A DNA stretch of 64,000 nt, from contig JAEWBG010000111.1 in assembly GCA_023391335.1 (NCBI GenBank), positions 1 through 64,000 of the forward strand, given 5' to 3'. Of this stretch, positions 62,045 through 64,000 are shown in pieces. The translations under genes and the position numbers were made by a program. The first letter of the stretch is position 1, and every line of letters starts with the position of its first letter. This DNA comes from Pseudomonadota bacterium (lineage in GTDB: Bacteria > Pseudomonadota > Gammaproteobacteria > Steroidobacterales > Steroidobacteraceae). The notes under the pieces were generated by a model, which was given only the letters and a program-made list of their open reading frames with translations, had not been told where the DNA came from and ran no database searches.

Positions 62045-62722
62045 TTAGAACCGAGACTCAGGAATGACGATTACATCGCCTGGCTTCAGGGAGATGTTCT
62101 GACGCATATCGCCATCGTTCACGAGCGCCCCCACTTTCACTTTGATCTCGTGCGTCTTGCCGTTTTCGGTGCGGACGACCTTGGCGCGATTTCCGGCCGC
62201 GAACGGCCCAAGTCCGCCCACTGCAAGCACCGCGTCGAGCACCGTCAATCCGTCGCGATAGGCGATCGATTGTGGTCTCAACACTTGCCCGATCACTTTA
62301 ACCTGGCTGAATGCACTCGTCGGTTGCGTCACGATCACATTGACTTGCGGGGAGCGCACGTACTCGGCAAGTACCGTTTCAATATCGTTTGCGAGTTGGG
62401 TCGGAGTCTTGCCGACCGCAATCATGTCTTGCACCAGCGGAGTAGTGATCTTGCCGTCGGGGCGAACTGGAACGGTCTGGGTCAACTCAGGATTGCGCCA
62501 TACGAAGACCTGAATTGTGTCGCCAGGACCGATGACATAGTCGTTGCTGACCTTGCTCTCCGCAGGCGCCTCTTGAGCGGCGGCCGAACCAGAAGAGGGC
62601 GCATTGGCGGCAGGCTGAGCCTTGGTTGCGGCGAAGCTGTTCGCAACCATCAATAGCCCCAAGACACACGCGAGGAAGCGGCTACCGGCAGCTTTTGAGC
62701 AGTTAACAAAACTCGAAGTCAT
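62045..62722 (-). CDS. XrtA-system polysaccharide export protein (Wza-like)
   Basis: The 225-residue protein has a signal peptide (to about residue 33, NSFAAT) and a Poly_export domain with DYVIGPGDTIQVFVWRNPEL near residue 60, followed by a SLBB-type segment with IGQVLRPQSI and LTVLDAVLAVGGL. It matches TIGR03027 and would form the periplasmic or outer-membrane exit channel. The gene starts a minus-strand run of eight genes. The chain-length gene follows after three bases. Confidence 0.9.
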   Translation of the reverse strand: MTSSFVNCSKAAGSRFLACVLGLLMVANSFAATKAQPAANAPSSGSAAAQEAPAESKVSNDYVIGPGDTIQVFVWRNPELTQTVPVRPDGKITTPLVQDMIAVGKTPTQLANDIETVLAEYVRSPQVNVIVTQPTSAFSQVKVIGQVLRPQSIAYRDGLTVLDAVLAVGGLGPFAAGNRAKVVRTENGKTHEIKVKVGALVNDGDMRQNISLKPGDVIVIPESRF

Positions 62723-62912
62723 GGATGATGGCCGTCACGCTTAAGGCGCGCGTTTGCGGTGGTGGCGAATTGCGACAAGAGTATCAGATAGCCGTTTCCA
62801 TCGATGCTGCCGAAGTCTCATCCTTTAGGGCAGATTTGTCAGGAAAACCGACGGCTTACCTACATGTAATCTGACCGTTGAATACCAGGCCAGCACCTGT
62901 TGGATGCTCTCG
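62723..62912. promoter_or_regulatory. Spacer upstream of the EPS export operon
   Basis: These 190 bases separate the TPR-protein gene from the export-protein gene on the minus strand and probably hold the operon promoter. I searched for a sigma-54 GG-N10-GC pattern and found none that fits. A TGATACT-like -10 candidate lies near 62785 on the minus strand without a good -35. Confidence 0.25.
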
Positions 62913-64000
62913 CTAGCCTTCCAGCTCTGCCTGAAGGCGTCGTGCCTCGGCAACCTCCGGAAATGACGCGCTGGTCACTTGACGAAGGATCTGAAGAGCC
63001 CGATCGCGTTGTCCCGCTTCGGCCAGGGCCGCAGCGTAGTGATAACGAACATCCGGAGGGGCAGCCGATGTATCTGCAGCACGCTCCAACACAGGTAGTG
63101 ATTGTTCGACGTGCCCATTCTTAAACAGGATCCAACCGTACGTGTCGGCAACCGCGGGGTTTTGCGCAGCAGCATCGAAAGCGCGTTTTGCGGTCATTTG
63201 TGCGCGACTGTCCCCTCGCTCGAAATAGAGCCACGCGAGATTATTGAGGGCCAATGGGCTGGCATTCGACTCGAGAGCGATGTGTTCGTATTGTTCAATC
63301 GCCCCCGCGTTATCGCCCACTTCAGCAAATGCACTCGCCAGCACCATTCGCGCGGCCTCATCTCGAGGCTGCCGGCTAACCCAGTCTTGGAGGAGCGAAG
63401 TGGGCTGGCGAAGCTTTGCTTGCCTTGCGGCGCCGTACGCCTTGATTGCAGCTGCTGCCGAGGGGCGCAACTCGTATGAGCGCCTGAAGGCTTCTGCTGC
63501 AGCCTCGAACTGCTTCCGATTTAGGGCGACGTCCCCCTCGAGCAGGTCCGCATTTGGGTCGCGAGGTTGAGCCTGGCGCAACTCAGCAACGTGCGCGGCA
63601 GCAGCGTCGGACTTGCCATCGTGTAGATCCAGTGCGACTAACAATGCCGTGGCAGCAGTAGGATTCTTCGCAATGGATTGTGCTTTTTGGGCCCACTCGC
63701 GAGCTGCAGCGTAGTTGCCTAGCGCCATCTGAGTTCGTGCAAAGCCGAGCAACCAAGACGGATTCGAGGGGTCTTGTGCTGTCGCGTCCCTGAACTTCGC
63801 GGCTGCCTCGTCATACCGACCGACCTCAAGATATAACTGAGCGACGGCTGCCGATGCTTTTGCATCGCCCCCTGCCGCGGCAAGCGCCTCCCCGATCGCC
63901 AAGTCCGCGTCTTTGGTTTTCTTCTGCTGTAAGTAAACTGCCGCAAGGAGCAACCGCGACTCGATGGATTTGGGATCTCTTTTGCGAAGCTCTTCGAGTC
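62913..64000 (-). CDS. prsT: XrtA/PEP-CTERM-system TPR protein PrsT (5' part outside window)
   Basis: At least 362 residues of tandem tetratricopeptide repeats are seen, with canonical pairs such as AAREWAQKAQSIAKNP, NDPNADLLEGDVALNR-like and GDNAGAIEQYEHIALE. The frame stays open to the window edge, reading ELRKRDPKSIES just before it, so the 5' end is missing. The family (TIGR02917) has about 900 residues and a lipoprotein start. It helps assemble the EPS system in the periplasm. No stop or frameshift was seen within the visible part. Confidence 0.87.
   Translation of the reverse strand, partial: LEELRKRDPKSIESRLLLAAVYLQQKKTKDADLAIGEALAAAGGDAKASAAVAQLYLEVGRYDEAAAKFRDATAQDPSNPSWLLGFARTQMALGNYAAAREWAQKAQSIAKNPTAATALLVALDLHDGKSDAAAAHVAELRQAQPRDPNADLLEGDVALNRKQFEAAAEAFRRSYELRPSAAAAIKAYGAARQAKLRQPTSLLQDWVSRQPRDEAARMVLASAFAEVGDNAGAIEQYEHIALESNASPLALNNLAWLYFERGDSRAQMTAKRAFDAAAQNPAVADTYGWILFKNGHVEQSLPVLERAADTSAAPPDVRYHYAAALAEAGQRDRALQILRQVTSASFPEVAEARRLQAELEG

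Noticed and set aside
62723..62912. Sigma-54 promoter before the export operon
   Set aside because: A TGGC element is present on the minus strand, but no GC doublet lies ten bases after the GG.

Overview
The window looks like a chromosomal segment of a gammaproteobacterium. The main reason is the intact glrK-qseG-glrR trio at 2.5-5.9 kb, an arrangement known from that class. The XrtA (exosortase A)-type exopolysaccharide genes at 55-64 kb fit environmental Gamma- and Betaproteobacteria. Genus cannot be fixed from the sequence; heptanucleotide repeats between genes in the first 24 kb recall Xanthomonadales/Steroidobacterales-like genomes, but that is an impression only.

Layout. (1) 0.1-5.9 kb: srkA, a UDP-glucose 4-epimerase, and the glrK-qseG-glrR envelope signalling trio, closed by a rho-independent terminator. 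(2) 6.4-20 kb, plus strand: an aminoacyl-carrier-protein cluster. It holds a flavin reductase fused to a MarR-like domain, an AcpS-type phosphopantetheinyl transferase, an acyl carrier protein, a GH2 glycosidase, a double alpha/beta-hydrolase, a membrane O-acyltransferase, an esterase, an acyl-CoA-dehydrogenase-fold flavoprotein, two amino acid:[carrier protein] ligases flanking a DUF1839 protein, and a VanZ-like protein. (3) 20-27 kb, minus strand: GNAT-type enzyme, glutamine-dependent amidotransferase, acyl-AMP ligase, second carrier protein, PrmC-like methyltransferase and an NAD-synthase-like amidating enzyme. (4) 27-55 kb: a mosaic of polysaccharide genes on both strands: nine glycosyltransferases (two GT2, seven GT4), a Wzx-type flippase, an O-antigen-ligase-like polymerase/ligase, a second asparagine-synthase-type amidotransferase, DegT aminotransferase, two CelD/BioF2-type acyltransferases, a second O-acyltransferase, PaaK-like ligase, CapA-like protein, a secreted jelly-roll-like protein, a low-molecular-weight tyrosine phosphatase, an ATP-grasp ligase and polysaccharide deacetylases. 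(5) 55-64 kb, minus strand: the conserved XrtA-type EPS core (TPR protein PrsT, export protein, chain-length determinant, tyrosine autokinase, outer-membrane barrel protein, deacetylase, FemAB-like protein, second deacetylase). PrsT runs off the right end.

Working model (inference). Regions 4 and 5 build, flip, polymerise and export an exopolysaccharide. Regions 2 and 3 supply two carrier-protein routes that activate amino or acyl acids. The amidotransferases, FemAB/GNAT/BioF2-like enzymes and ATP-grasp protein are the kind needed to attach amide-linked groups to a sugar. The flavin reductase and the dehydrogenase-fold protein resemble a two-component flavin monooxygenase that could hydroxylate a carrier-bound intermediate. 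No exosortase gene, no XrtA-associated ATPase and no PEP-CTERM substrate was found in the window, although their usual neighbours are present.

No tRNA, rRNA, CRISPR array or transposase was recognised.
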